Assembly (NCBI GenBank): GCA_031254225.1
Contig: JAIRUU010000006.1
Location: forward strand, 1 to 11,501
Source of the DNA: Candidatus Elusimicrobium euhamitermitis
Lineage (GTDB): Bacteria; Elusimicrobiota; Elusimicrobia; Elusimicrobiales; Elusimicrobiaceae
DNA length: 11,501 nucleotides
Direction: 5' to 3'
Both the position numbers and the translations under genes were made by a program. Numbering within the stretch: the stretch's first letter is position 1; every line of letters starts with the position of its first letter. Shown in pieces: positions 1 to 6,718 of the stretch. Below the pieces are notes generated by a model, which worked only from the letters and a program-made list of their open reading frames with translations, was not told where the DNA came from and did not search any database.

Positions 1-376
1 AAAAATCCAGCGGAAAAGAAAATTTTGTCCGAGCTACGTGCTCGTTGAAATGTATCTTTCCAGCGAGAGTTACTGGTTTGTCCGCAACATTTCCGGCGTG
101 ACCGGTTTCTTAGGGGACCCTAATCCGGTCCCGCTGCCGGAAGAAGAAATTGCCGCTATTTTGGAACTCATACGCCCCGGCGACGGCAAACCCAAACACA
201 TTATTCAGTTTGAAAACGGCGAGTCCGTGCGCATAACCGAAGGGCCGTTCAAACATTTTATCGGCGTAGTGCAGGAAGTTAACAACGCAAAAACAAAACT
301 CAAAATAATGGTAAACGTTTTTGACCGTTCCACGCCCGTGGAGCTTGATTTTTTACAGGTTGAAAAGATAAATTAA
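1..376 (+). CDS. nusG: Transcription termination/antitermination protein NusG (5' partial)
   Basis: NusG binds RNA polymerase, modulates pausing and Rho-dependent termination, and couples transcription to translation. The reading frame is open from base 2 with no stop, so the 5' end lies outside the window and about 124 C-terminal residues are present. A GTG at 38 is internal: upstream codons already read KFCPSYVLVEM, matching the conserved end of the NGN domain (usually FPGYVLVEM). Next come VRNISGVTGFLG and a C-terminal KOW domain with EGPFKHFIGVVQEV and STPVELDFLQVEKIN. The usual Phe-Pro-Gly before YVLVEM is Cys-Pro-Ser here, a small oddity. rplK follows in the same direction, the classic nusG-rplK-rplA order. 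The last codons lie inside a 25-bp direct repeat. Confidence 0.95.
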   Translation, partial: KIQRKRKFCPSYVLVEMYLSSESYWFVRNISGVTGFLGDPNPVPLPEEEIAAILELIRPGDGKPKHIIQFENGESVRITEGPFKHFIGVVQEVNNAKTKLKIMVNVFDRSTPVELDFLQVEKIN

Positions 377-445
377 TTTCAACGGTATATAATAGTCGCG
401 TCGTAGCAACGCGAAGACGGACAGGTTGAAAAGATAAATTAATTT
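355..445. repeat. 25-bp perfect direct repeat spanning the nusG stop codon and the rplK leader
   Basis: Bases 355-379 and 421-445 are identical over 25 bp and begin ACAGGTTGAAAAGATAAATT. The first copy encodes the last NusG residues (QVEKIN) and the stop; the second lies in the rplK leader. The period is 66 bp with 41 bp between copies. The spacer holds a -10-like TATAAT (388-393) and a hairpin with stem TCGCGT (396-401), 7-nt loop CGTAGCA and stem ACGCGA (409-414). Either a partial tandem duplication or an insertion that duplicated its target would produce this. A role in L1 autoregulation of rplK-rplA is possible by analogy with E. coli, but nothing here proves it. Confidence 0.9.
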
Positions 446-472
446 TGGAAATATAAAGGAGTTGTTACAAGT

Positions 473-907
473 ATGGCAAAAGAGAAAAAAATAAAAAGTT
501 TCATTAAACTGCAAATCGGCGCGGGGTCCGCAAATCCCGCTCCGCCCGTGGGCCCCGCTTTGGGCCAGCACGGCGTGAACATCATGGAATTCTGCAAGCA
601 GTTTAACGCAAAAACCGCAAAGCTGGAAAAAGGGATTAAAATACCCGTCGTCATAACCGTTTATGAAGACAGGTCTTTTACCTTCATTACCAAAATGCCG
701 CCCATGGCTGTGCTGATTGTCAAAAAAACCGGCGCGGCAAAAGGTTCCGGCGCGCCGCACAAAGACAAAGTGGGCAAACTCACGCAGAAACAGTGTGAAG
801 AAATCGCGGCTGAAAAAATGCCCGACCTTAACACCAAAGACCTTAAACAGGCGGCGGAAATGGTAAAAGGCACGGCCCGCAGCATGGGCGTTGACATCGT
901 CGGATAA
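473..907 (+). CDS. rplK: Large ribosomal subunit protein L11 (uL11)
   Basis: L11 builds the stalk base of the 50S subunit, binds 23S rRNA in the GTPase-associated centre, and helps elongation factors act. The 144-residue product has the usual length. The N-terminal domain shows KLQIGAGSANPAPPVGPALG (residues 13-32), followed by QHGVNIMEFCKQFNAKT. The C-terminal rRNA-binding domain shows GSGAPHKDKVGKLTQKQ and MPDLNTKDL and ends KGTARSMGVDIVG. The ATG at 473 follows an AAAGGAG ribosome-binding site at 455-461. It sits between nusG and rplA in the expected order. Confidence 0.98.
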   Translation: MAKEKKIKSFIKLQIGAGSANPAPPVGPALGQHGVNIMEFCKQFNAKTAKLEKGIKIPVVITVYEDRSFTFITKMPPMAVLIVKKTGAAKGSGAPHKDKVGKLTQKQCEEIAAEKMPDLNTKDLKQAAEMVKGTARSMGVDIVG

Positions 908-967
908 CCGGCGGCGTCCGAGGCAGGGGTTTGACCGCAAAGGGCAAGCTCCGTTATGACCTTTAAT

Positions 968-974
968 AAAGGAG
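968..974 (+). promoter_or_regulatory. Ribosome-binding site that fixes the rplA start
   Basis: AAAGGAG ends 5 nt before the ATG at 980. An in-frame ATG at 956 would place this site inside the coding region and add eight residues (MTFNKGEY) foreign to L1 proteins. The start at 980 is therefore preferred. Confidence 0.85.
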
Positions 975-979
975 AGTAT

Positions 980-1660
980 ATGGGAAAAAGAATGGAAGCG
1001 GCAAAAAAGTCTTTTGATAATTCAAAAACTTACGGCGTGGCCGAAGCCGCAAAAATAGTAAAAGAAAACGCCAAAGCAAAGTTTGACGAGACCGTTGAAC
1101 TTCACGTTGCTTTAGGCATTGACGTAAAAAAGGCAGACCAGCAGGTCAGAAGCACTGTGGTGCTTCCGGCGGGCACGGGCAAAACCAAAAAAATCGCCGT
1201 AGTGGCCAAAGGCGAAAAAGCTATGGAAGCGCAGAAAGCGGGCGCGGACCTCGTCGGCGGCGACGACATTATTGAAGAAGTTTTGAAAGGCAATATTAAT
1301 TTTGACGTACTTTTGTCCACGCCGGACGTGATGAAAGACCTTTCTAAAGCGGCCAAAATTTTAGGCCCGCGCGGTTTGATGCCTAACCCGAAAAGCGGCA
1401 CCGTAACTTTTGATCTGGCAAACGCCATAAAAGAGTTAAAAGCCGGCAGAATAGAATTTAAAGCGGACGCTTACGGCATAGTCCACACTACCGTCGGGAA
1501 AACCTCTTTCGCGGCGGACAAAATAGCGGAGAACGCCAAAGCGGTGCTTGATACTATTATCAGAATCAAACCCGCCACGTCCAAAGGCCAGTATATAAAG
1601 AGCGCCAGCATAAGCTCAACAATGGGCCCGGGCGTAAAAATAGACGCAAATAAAATCTGA
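980..1660 (+). CDS. rplA: Large ribosomal subunit protein L1 (uL1)
   Basis: L1 binds 23S rRNA at the L1 stalk, assists release of deacylated tRNA from the E site, and in many bacteria represses translation of the rplK-rplA mRNA. From the ATG at 980 the product is 226 residues, close to the usual 225-235, and begins MGKRMEAAKK. The family signature KILGPRGLMPNPKSGTV is intact, as are the flanking FDVLLSTPDVM and KAGRIEFKADAYGIVHTTVG. The C-terminus GQYIKSASISSTMGPGVKID is typical. A strong intrinsic terminator starts 20 bp after the stop, so the operon ends here rather than continuing into rplJ-rplL. Confidence 0.98.
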   Translation: MGKRMEAAKKSFDNSKTYGVAEAAKIVKENAKAKFDETVELHVALGIDVKKADQQVRSTVVLPAGTGKTKKIAVVAKGEKAMEAQKAGADLVGGDDIIEEVLKGNINFDVLLSTPDVMKDLSKAAKILGPRGLMPNPKSGTVTFDLANAIKELKAGRIEFKADAYGIVHTTVGKTSFAADKIAENAKAVLDTIIRIKPATSKGQYIKSASISSTMGPGVKIDANKI

Positions 1661-1680
1661 TTAACCGTCCGGCTCAAATA

Positions 1681-1715
1681 AAACCCCCGCGCTTTAAAAA
1701 ACGCGGGGGTTTTTT
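1681..1715 (+). terminator. Rho-independent terminator after rplA
   Basis: A GC-rich stem CCCCCGCG pairs with CGCGGGGG around a short A/T-rich loop, flanked by AAA and a run of T's on the + strand. It ends the nusG-rplK-rplA transcript. Confidence 0.93.
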
Positions 1716-1745
1716 GACGCAGGCCCGCTCGTCGTTAAGTATAAT
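1714..1745 (+). promoter_or_regulatory. Candidate promoter for the pilin-like gene
   Basis: A perfect -10 hexamer TATAAT lies at 1740-1745. TTGACG at 1714-1719 resembles a -35 box but is 20 bp away, longer than the usual 17 bp, and overlaps the T-tract of the rplA terminator. A second TATAAT at 1779-1784 lies only 7 nt before the ATG at 1792. If that one is used, the mRNA would be nearly leaderless, which fits the absence of a Shine-Dalgarno sequence. The choice between them is unresolved. Confidence 0.35.
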
Positions 1746-1791
1746 AGGTAAGCGCTGGTTTTTACATTAGAATCCATATATAATATTTAGT

Positions 1792-2283
1792 ATGAAAAAA
1801 GTTAACGGTTTTACGCTGATTGAACTGCTTGTCGTAGTGCTTATAATAGGAATTTTGGCCGCCGTTGCATTGCCGCAGTATCAGAAAGCGGTAAACAAAA
1901 GCAGGACCGTTGAGGTTTTGATAAATATAAAAGCTCTGTTGGACGCGCAAAAAAGATATATACTTGAAACCGGTTCTTACGCGCAGACTTTCGGCGAGCT
2001 TGATATTTCAATAAGCGGAACTCCAAACGCGGCGGATACAGTAGTAAACGCCCCAGGCTATATTTACGATCTGTCCAACGGGGGAATCAATCCGGACCAG
2101 ATTTTTGCCGCCGGGACAAAAAACTCCATTATGATCTGGGCGCAGGTTTCCTCGGCCAAACTATTTTGCAGGGCTTTGCTGAGTAATTCCCAAGACGTTT
2201 CAATATGCAAATCTTTAGGCGGCACGACTGATTCCGCAAAAAACCTGGCTTTCCCCTCGTATTATTACCAACAGCTTAATTAA
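1792..2283 (+). CDS. Type IV pilin-like protein (prepilin with N-terminal methylation motif)
   Basis: A 163-residue prepilin or pseudopilin, exported and processed by a PilD-type prepilin peptidase before assembly into a pilus or pseudopilus. The N-terminus MKKVNG/FTLIELLVVVLIIGILAAVALP is the class III signal: a short positively charged leader, cleavage after Gly6, Phe at +1, and Glu at +5 (Glu11). A hydrophobic assembly helix follows and continues into QYQKAVNKSRTVE. The C-terminal globular part has Cys126 and Cys139, likely the D-region disulfide, and a Tyr-rich end. No pilus assembly genes adjoin it; it stands alone between two terminators. Multiple pilin paralogues are a feature I associate with Elusimicrobium. 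No clear ribosome-binding site precedes the ATG. Whether it is a major pilin, a minor pilin or a competence/secretion pseudopilin cannot be told. Confidence 0.9.
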   Translation: MKKVNGFTLIELLVVVLIIGILAAVALPQYQKAVNKSRTVEVLINIKALLDAQKRYILETGSYAQTFGELDISISGTPNAADTVVNAPGYIYDLSNGGINPDQIFAAGTKNSIMIWAQVSSAKLFCRALLSNSQDVSICKSLGGTTDSAKNLAFPSYYYQQLN

Positions 2284-2340
2284 AATCCGCGCGGGACCAA
2301 AAGAACTATACCCCAATTCTATTTTACGCTTCCTGCTCAA

Positions 2341-2384
2341 AACAAAAAACCCCGCTCTTAAAATTAAGAGCGGGGCTGTTTTCC
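2341..2384. terminator. Bidirectional intrinsic terminator between the pilin gene and etfA
   Basis: CCCCGCTCTTA (2350-2360) pairs perfectly with TAAGAGCGGGG (2365-2375) around a 4-nt loop. An A-run upstream gives a T-tract on the - strand and CTGTTTT follows on the + strand, so it can serve both convergent units. Confidence 0.92.
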
Positions 2385-2392
2385 ATATAAAC

Positions 2393-3574
2393 TTATTTAT
2401 TCTTTTTAACTTCTTCAATCACTCTGGGCAGTATCTGGTGCGCGTCGCCCACTATGCCGAATTTGCATACGTTAAATATCGGCGCCTGCGGGTCTTTATT
2501 GACGGCGATAATCGTGTCCGACGCTTCCATGCCGACAATATGCTGCACCGCGCCGCTTATGCCGCACGCGACGTAAAGCTTAGGCCTCACCGTCACGCCG
2601 CTCTGGCCGACCTGTCTGTCTTTGGGCATAAAACCCAAATCAACGGCCGCGCGGCTGGCGCCTACCGCGCCGCCCAGCCCCTCTGACAATTCTTTAAGCA
2701 AAGCAAAACCCGAACTGTTTTTCATGCCCCTGCCGCCGGAGATAATCACTTCCGCCTCGTCCAGCTTGTCAAGAGAATGCACGTCGTCAATATGCTTGCT
2801 TAAAATTTTAACCCTGCCTGCGTTTGCGCTCAGCGGTATGACTTCATTGACGACAACCGCGTTTGAACCGGCGCGGAGGACGACTTTTTTCATAACGTTG
2901 GGCCGCACGGTGGCCATTTGCGGGCGGTGATTGGGCGTCAGAATATCCGCCATAATATTGCCGCCGAAGGCGGGGCGCGTCTGCACCAAATTTCTTTCCG
3001 CGTTAACCGAAAGACCGGTACAATCCGCCGTAAGGCCGACGTGGATTTCAGCGGCCACTCTAGGCGCCAAATCGCGCCCGACGTAGGTTGACGGATATAA
3101 CACCGTGCTTGGCTTATGTTTTTTAATAAGCTCAATCATAGCGTGGGAAAAAATATCCGTATTATATTCTTTATAAGACGGGCCGTTTAAAGAATAAATT
3201 TTGTCCGCGCCGTAGGAAGAAATTTCCGCAAAAAACGGCGTCATATTGTCGCCGATAACAACGGCGCAGAGTTCCTCGCCCAGCGTGTCCGCCAGTTCGC
3301 GCCCTTTGCTTAAAAGTTCGTAGCCGACGGGGCGTATGCCGCCGTTAATGACTTCCATAAACGCCCACACGCCGCGGTACGCGGAATTATCCGCGGCCGG
3401 AGTTGCTTTTGCGGGCATTGAAATACATTTGACCGGGCACTCCGGCACGCACGCGCCGCACAGAGTGCAGGCGGAATTTACAACCGCTTTTTTATCAACC
3501 ATTGACAGCGCGCCAAAAGGACAAACGCGCACGCATTTTGTGCAGCCTATGCAATTTGAGCCTATAGTAATCAT
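2393..3574 (-). CDS. etfA: Electron transfer flavoprotein alpha subunit with N-terminal 2x[4Fe-4S] ferredoxin domain
   Basis: EtfA binds FAD and passes electrons between an acyl-CoA dehydrogenase and other carriers. The 393-residue protein is longer than a plain EtfA (about 310-340) because residues 1-55 form a bacterial ferredoxin domain. Its two cysteine clusters are C8-x2-C11-x2-C14-x3-C18 and C36-x2-C39-x2-C42-x3-C46. The ETF N-domain follows (GVWAFMEV near 68). The C-terminal FAD domain has SRAAVDLGFM, VGQSGVTVRP and the EtfA signature at 333-359 (LYVACGISGAVQH then AVNKD). Fused ferredoxin domains are known in CarE of Acetobacterium woodii and in ETFs of bifurcating lactate dehydrogenases, so ferredoxin-linked electron bifurcation is a reasonable inference. 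The start overlaps the etfB stop by 4 bp (ATGA), with AAGGAG upstream, indicating translational coupling. Confidence 0.95.
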   Translation of the reverse strand: MITIGSNCIGCTKCVRVCPFGALSMVDKKAVVNSACTLCGACVPECPVKCISMPAKATPAADNSAYRGVWAFMEVINGGIRPVGYELLSKGRELADTLGEELCAVVIGDNMTPFFAEISSYGADKIYSLNGPSYKEYNTDIFSHAMIELIKKHKPSTVLYPSTYVGRDLAPRVAAEIHVGLTADCTGLSVNAERNLVQTRPAFGGNIMADILTPNHRPQMATVRPNVMKKVVLRAGSNAVVVNEVIPLSANAGRVKILSKHIDDVHSLDKLDEAEVIISGGRGMKNSSGFALLKELSEGLGGAVGASRAAVDLGFMPKDRQVGQSGVTVRPKLYVACGISGAVQHIVGMEASDTIIAVNKDPQAPIFNVCKFGIVGDAHQILPRVIEEVKKNK

Positions 3575-4359
3575 TTCAAAATACTCTCCTTTTTCAAAAT
3601 GTCCACGATTTTGGAGGCCAGTTCTGCCGGCGAGCCGTTAAAAACTTCGCCTTTAGCTCTTGCCGGCGGCGGGAAAATGCGGCCTACCCTCGTAGGGCTG
3701 CCTTCAAGGCCCAGCTTTTTGGGGTCAGCGTCAACGTCCTTCGCGGTCCACGTCTGCATGGGTTTTTCCTGCGCGTGAAAAGCGCCTAAAAAGGACGGAT
3801 ATCTGGCCTTATAATCATAAGGCATGGTCGTAGTAACAAGCGCGGGGAGAGCGGTTTCCATAGTCTGGTGCCCGCCGTCAATTAATTTGCGGACCGTAAC
3901 TTTTTTACCGTCGCTGTCCACCGCCGTGCAAAAAGTAAGCTGCGCAATATTTAAGTGAAAAGCTATGCCGGGCCCGGTCTGCGCGGTGTCGCCGTCAATA
4001 GCCATTTGCCCGCAGATAATCAAATCCGTTTTGCCGAGTTTTTTTATGGCCTGGGACAAAGCGTAAGAAGTGGCCCACGTGTCAGACCCCGCAAAAGCGC
4101 GGTCAGAAAGCAAAACGCCTTTATCCGCGCCGAGCGCGAGAGCCAGCCGTATGACGGCCGCGGCCTGCGCCGGCCCCATGCAGAGCACCGCCAGCGCCGC
4201 GCCGGTTTTGGCTTTAATTTCCAGCGCTCTTTCCAGCGCGTAATGGTCATAAGGGTTTAAAATGCTCGGCACGCCGGCGCGTATCAAAGTGCCTGTTTTG
4301 GGGTCCACTTTAACCTGCGTAGAATCCGGCACCTGCTTTAAACAGACTACTATGTTCAT
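3571..4359 (-). CDS. etfB: Electron transfer flavoprotein beta subunit
   Basis: The partner of EtfA; the heterodimer shuttles electrons in the cytoplasm. The 262-residue product begins MNIVVCLKQVPDSTQVKVDP, typical of EtfB. It has NPYDHYALERALEIK near 35-49 and the nucleotide-binding stretch CGQMAIDGDTAQTGP at about 116-130. That form resembles EtfB proteins that bind a second FAD in bifurcating ETFs more than AMP-binding forms; this is an inference. The EtfB family signature is complete at 156-176 (VRKLIDGGHQTMETALPALV). An AGAGG ribosome-binding site (4371-4375) precedes the ATG. It lies about 190 bp downstream of the acyl-CoA dehydrogenase gene on the same strand and overlaps etfA by 4 bp, so the three proteins probably work together. 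Confidence 0.96.
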   Translation of the reverse strand: MNIVVCLKQVPDSTQVKVDPKTGTLIRAGVPSILNPYDHYALERALEIKAKTGAALAVLCMGPAQAAAVIRLALALGADKGVLLSDRAFAGSDTWATSYALSQAIKKLGKTDLIICGQMAIDGDTAQTGPGIAFHLNIAQLTFCTAVDSDGKKVTVRKLIDGGHQTMETALPALVTTTMPYDYKARYPSFLGAFHAQEKPMQTWTAKDVDADPKKLGLEGSPTRVGRIFPPPARAKGEVFNGSPAELASKIVDILKKESILK

Positions 4360-4428
4360 ACTTTGTATTTCCTCTGTTGTTTAAATTTCAAAAAAAGATT
4401 TCGCTATTTCTTTGACCGACAGTATAAC

Positions 4429-4539
4429 CTAAGCCAAAGCGTCAAACTCTTTTTTGTGTTTTGAGATAATTTTTCTTATTCTCTGCCTGAACAAAATAAT
4501 GCTTACGGTTTCAGGTTTAAGTATGTTTTGTTCTTTCAT
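4429..4539 (-). CDS. Candidate small ORF (36 codons) between acd and etfB, unknown
   Basis: Ten bases after the acd stop, an ATG at 4539 opens a 36-codon frame beginning MKEQNILKPETVSIILFRQR. It is rich in Lys, Arg and Ile and could form a basic amphipathic helix. It ends in TAG (4429-4431). The same frame continues for 15 more sense codons (VILSVKEIAKSFFEI) to a TAA at 4381. Only a weak GGGG-type ribosome-binding site precedes it. It may be a real small protein, the remnant of a 52-codon gene with an amber mutation, or chance. No family is recognised. Confidence 0.3.
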   Translation of the reverse strand: MKEQNILKPETVSIILFRQRIRKIISKHKKEFDALA

Positions 4540-4549
4540 AAGAACCCCG

Positions 4550-6190
4550 TTATTTTTTAAAAATTTCTTTTAGTTTGGCGGATATTAAATCGCTGTCAAT
4601 AATCAGGCCGGACATTTTGTCTTCTATGGCGGACATACTGACTGCGGCGTTAAGTTCGGCCGCGCTGCCCGCGCCCGCGCCGAGGATATATTTTATGCCC
4701 GTATTGGCGACGAAAAACGCCGCTTCGCGCGATAACACGCGGCTCATGGCGCACAACGCCGCCAAATCAAAACGGCTGCCTTCGGTTATTATGCCGTCCG
4801 CGCATTTTTGGGCGAAAACCGCCGCGACTTCGGCGTTGGCTATCATTTCGCCCAGTTTAAAAGTAACAAACTGTTCTCTGGTTAATTTTTGCAGCCTGCA
4901 CTCTTCCAAAATTTTTGCCAGCGCGCGCAAAGCAAGCGCCGCGCTGTCCGCGCCGACGTCGGATTTTTTGGCGTGCGCCGCGTCAAGCTTGTCCGCCCAG
5001 TCCTGGTAATATTTACCTCTTGTCTGCAAATGCTCTTTCCAGCGGCCGCGGTATATGGTCATTTCCATAATCTCGTTGGTGCCTTCGTAGATGCAGGTAA
5101 TTTTAACGTCGCGCTTGATTTTTTCCACTGAAAATTCTTTTGTGTAGCCAAAGCCGCCCAAAGCCTGTATAGCGTGTTCGGCCGCGTTGTTGCCTTCTTC
5201 GGTGGCGTAATATTTGGCTATAGCGCCCTCGGTGGCAAGGCCGTGGGAATTATCGTCCAGCTGTTTTGCCACAAAATCAATAAACGCCCGCGCGCCCTCA
5301 AACCTTATATAATGCGGCGTAATGAGTTTTAACATATAGCCCTGCTTGTCAACAAGCGGGCCGCCGCCCTGTATGCGCTGCTGCGCGTAGTGTATGGCCG
5401 TCTCAACGGCCTCTTCTCCGGCGCCTAAGCCGAAAGCGGCTACCATCAGGCGCGTGTAGCCGAACACAGCCTGCGCCTGCCTTAGTCCCTGGCCTTCGGT
5501 TAAACCGATCAAATTTTCCGCCGGCACATAAACTTCATCAAAAGAAAGGCCGGCCGTATTGGACAGGCGGATACCGTGCTTGTCCTCATGCGCGTCCTGC
5601 GTAAAGCCCGGCGTTCCTCTTTCAACGATAAACCATGAAACGCCGCCCGGGGCTATGGCCAGCACCGTATAAATATCCGCCACGCCGCCGCTGGAAATCC
5701 ACATTTTGCTGCCGGTGATTTTATAGCCTGTGACTTTGCCGTTTTCGGTCACGTGCTCAGCGCGGGTCCTTAAGGAAACAAGGTCGCTGCCAGCGTCGGC
5801 CTCGGTCGCCCCGTAGGCAACCAAAAGCTGTTCATTCGCTATTTTGCCAAACCATTTTGCTTTTTGCTCCGGCATGCCGCCGACGTTAAGCGGGTCGGAC
5901 CCTAAAAAAGTGGCAAAAACCGAAGTGGCTATGCCGAGGTCAATTCTTGCCAGTTCCTCGCATACTCTGTAAATATCCGTTGTGCTGCCGGAAAGCCCGC
6001 CGTATTCAACGGGAATTAAAAGGAGGTGCAAGCCCAAAATTTTGGGGTCGTACATTTGTTTGATGAGTTCCAGAGGCATTTCGTTCTTCGCGTCATGCTC
6101 TCTGAGGAAATTAAAAGAGATATTGTCTTTTGCATAATGCTTTAGACTGTCCAGCATCAGGTTTCTTGTGATTACGTCAATTTTTGGCAT
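4550..6190 (-). CDS. Acyl-CoA dehydrogenase family protein with C-terminal extension
   Basis: A FAD-dependent flavoenzyme that introduces or removes an alpha-beta double bond in an acyl-CoA thioester, exchanging electrons with the ETF encoded downstream. It has 546 residues against about 380 for short/medium-chain enzymes. The N-terminal helical domain is followed by the flavin/acyl-binding middle domain with ATEADAGSDLVS (128-139) and WISSGG (164-169). The C-terminal helical domain holds a perfect acyl-CoA dehydrogenase signature 2 (Q342 to D361, QALGGFGYTKEF onward) and the catalytic-base motif IYEGTNEI with Glu369. Residues from about 390 form an extra helical C-terminal region. A GGAGAAG ribosome-binding site precedes the ATG. 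The substrate is not evident; butyryl/crotonyl-, caffeyl- or another enoyl-CoA are possible. Given the ferredoxin-fused EtfA, it may act as an enoyl-CoA reductase in fermentation. Confidence 0.92.
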   Translation of the reverse strand: MPKIDVITRNLMLDSLKHYAKDNISFNFLREHDAKNEMPLELIKQMYDPKILGLHLLLIPVEYGGLSGSTTDIYRVCEELARIDLGIATSVFATFLGSDPLNVGGMPEQKAKWFGKIANEQLLVAYGATEADAGSDLVSLRTRAEHVTENGKVTGYKITGSKMWISSGGVADIYTVLAIAPGGVSWFIVERGTPGFTQDAHEDKHGIRLSNTAGLSFDEVYVPAENLIGLTEGQGLRQAQAVFGYTRLMVAAFGLGAGEEAVETAIHYAQQRIQGGGPLVDKQGYMLKLITPHYIRFEGARAFIDFVAKQLDDNSHGLATEGAIAKYYATEEGNNAAEHAIQALGGFGYTKEFSVEKIKRDVKITCIYEGTNEIMEMTIYRGRWKEHLQTRGKYYQDWADKLDAAHAKKSDVGADSAALALRALAKILEECRLQKLTREQFVTFKLGEMIANAEVAAVFAQKCADGIITEGSRFDLAALCAMSRVLSREAAFFVANTGIKYILGAGAGSAAELNAAVSMSAIEDKMSGLIIDSDLISAKLKEIFKK

Positions 6191-6214
6191 ATCTTCTCCG
6201 TCCGGCCGTTAACT

Positions 6215-6238
6215 TTTCTCTCGCTGCTGCAAGAGAAA
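6215..6238. other. Hairpin in the acyl-CoA dehydrogenase leader
   Basis: TTTCTCT (6215-6221) pairs with AGAGAAA (6232-6238) around a 10-nt loop, 25 bp before the acd start. No long T-tract follows, so it is a weak terminator at best. It may be a leader structure separating acd from the upstream A/T-rich operon. Confidence 0.3.
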
Positions 6239-6342
6239 GGAATATTTATATATTTTATCATTTTGGAAGTGGCGTTGGAAAGAAGATGGTCGATTTATAT
6301 ACAGATTTATTTTTTTATGGAAGAAAAGGAAAATCAAGAAAA

Positions 6343-6711
6343 TTATCTAATGGTCAATGAAGAGAGCTCAGCAAGGATTAGGGCAATTTCATCTACAGCA
6401 CATGGAGCAGAAAGAACTATATGTTTATCCTTATTGTCTTCCTTTTTAGACGAGATAATACATCTTGGTTCTTTTTGTCTGATTTGGCTGCAAAAAAGGT
6501 CTCCTCTTGCAATAGCTTTTTTCTTCGGATAAACCCTATTGTCTGAATATTCCCAAATTTCTCTTTCTTCCATTTCATCTATGTAAAAAGTAGAAATATC
6601 ATTCGGAGCTCCGCCATGAAAAGCTTGAGCTTTTAGTTTTTTTTCAGAATAATCATACCAGTCAGATCTATTCGTTACTCTAGAGATTTTATTTACTATT
6701 TTAGCAGACAT
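6343..6711 (-). CDS. Uncharacterised protein, third gene of the A/T-rich operon
   Basis: Function not recognised with certainty. From the ATG at 6711 the product is about 122 residues, starting MSAKIVNKISRVTNRSDWYD. Its middle, DISTFYIDEMEEREIWEYSD, then AIARGDLFCSQI, and its end, KHIVLSAPCAVDEIALILAEL, resemble by memory a family of small bacterial proteins with a motif like LSVF...EEIW...ARADL...RHAxIxGWP; this recollection is unverified. No signal peptide or membrane segment is seen. The preferred start lies 7 nt after the upstream stop, suggesting coupling. An in-frame ATG at 6771, behind a weak AGGGTG, would add 20 residues and overlap the upstream gene by 53 bp. It is A/T-rich like its two partners and unlike the flanking genes. 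Confidence 0.65.
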   Translation of the reverse strand: MSAKIVNKISRVTNRSDWYDYSEKKLKAQAFHGGAPNDISTFYIDEMEEREIWEYSDNRVYPKKKAIARGDLFCSQIRQKEPRCIISSKKEDNKDKHIVLSAPCAVDEIALILAELSSLTIR

Positions 6712-6718
6712 ACTCTTA

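Noticed and set aside
353..940. A long open frame on the - strand opposite rplK (195 codons)
   Set aside because: It lies antisense to an unmistakable rplK, has low-complexity Phe/Arg-rich content and no recognisable domain.
956..979. Extended rplA start at the ATG at 956
   Set aside because: The Shine-Dalgarno AAAGGAG lies inside this extension and points to the ATG at 980, which also gives the normal L1 N-terminus.
6241..6260. A/T-rich ATATTTATAT...TTTAT similar at both edges of the three-gene operon (near 6242 and 7972), as possible attachment-site repeats
   Set aside because: The match is short, imperfect and low-complexity; no integrase or tRNA is adjacent.
6263..6532. An 89-codon frame on the + strand opposite the end of the A/T-rich operon
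   Set aside because: Most of it is antisense to the third gene, and it has no ribosome-binding site or recognisable motif.
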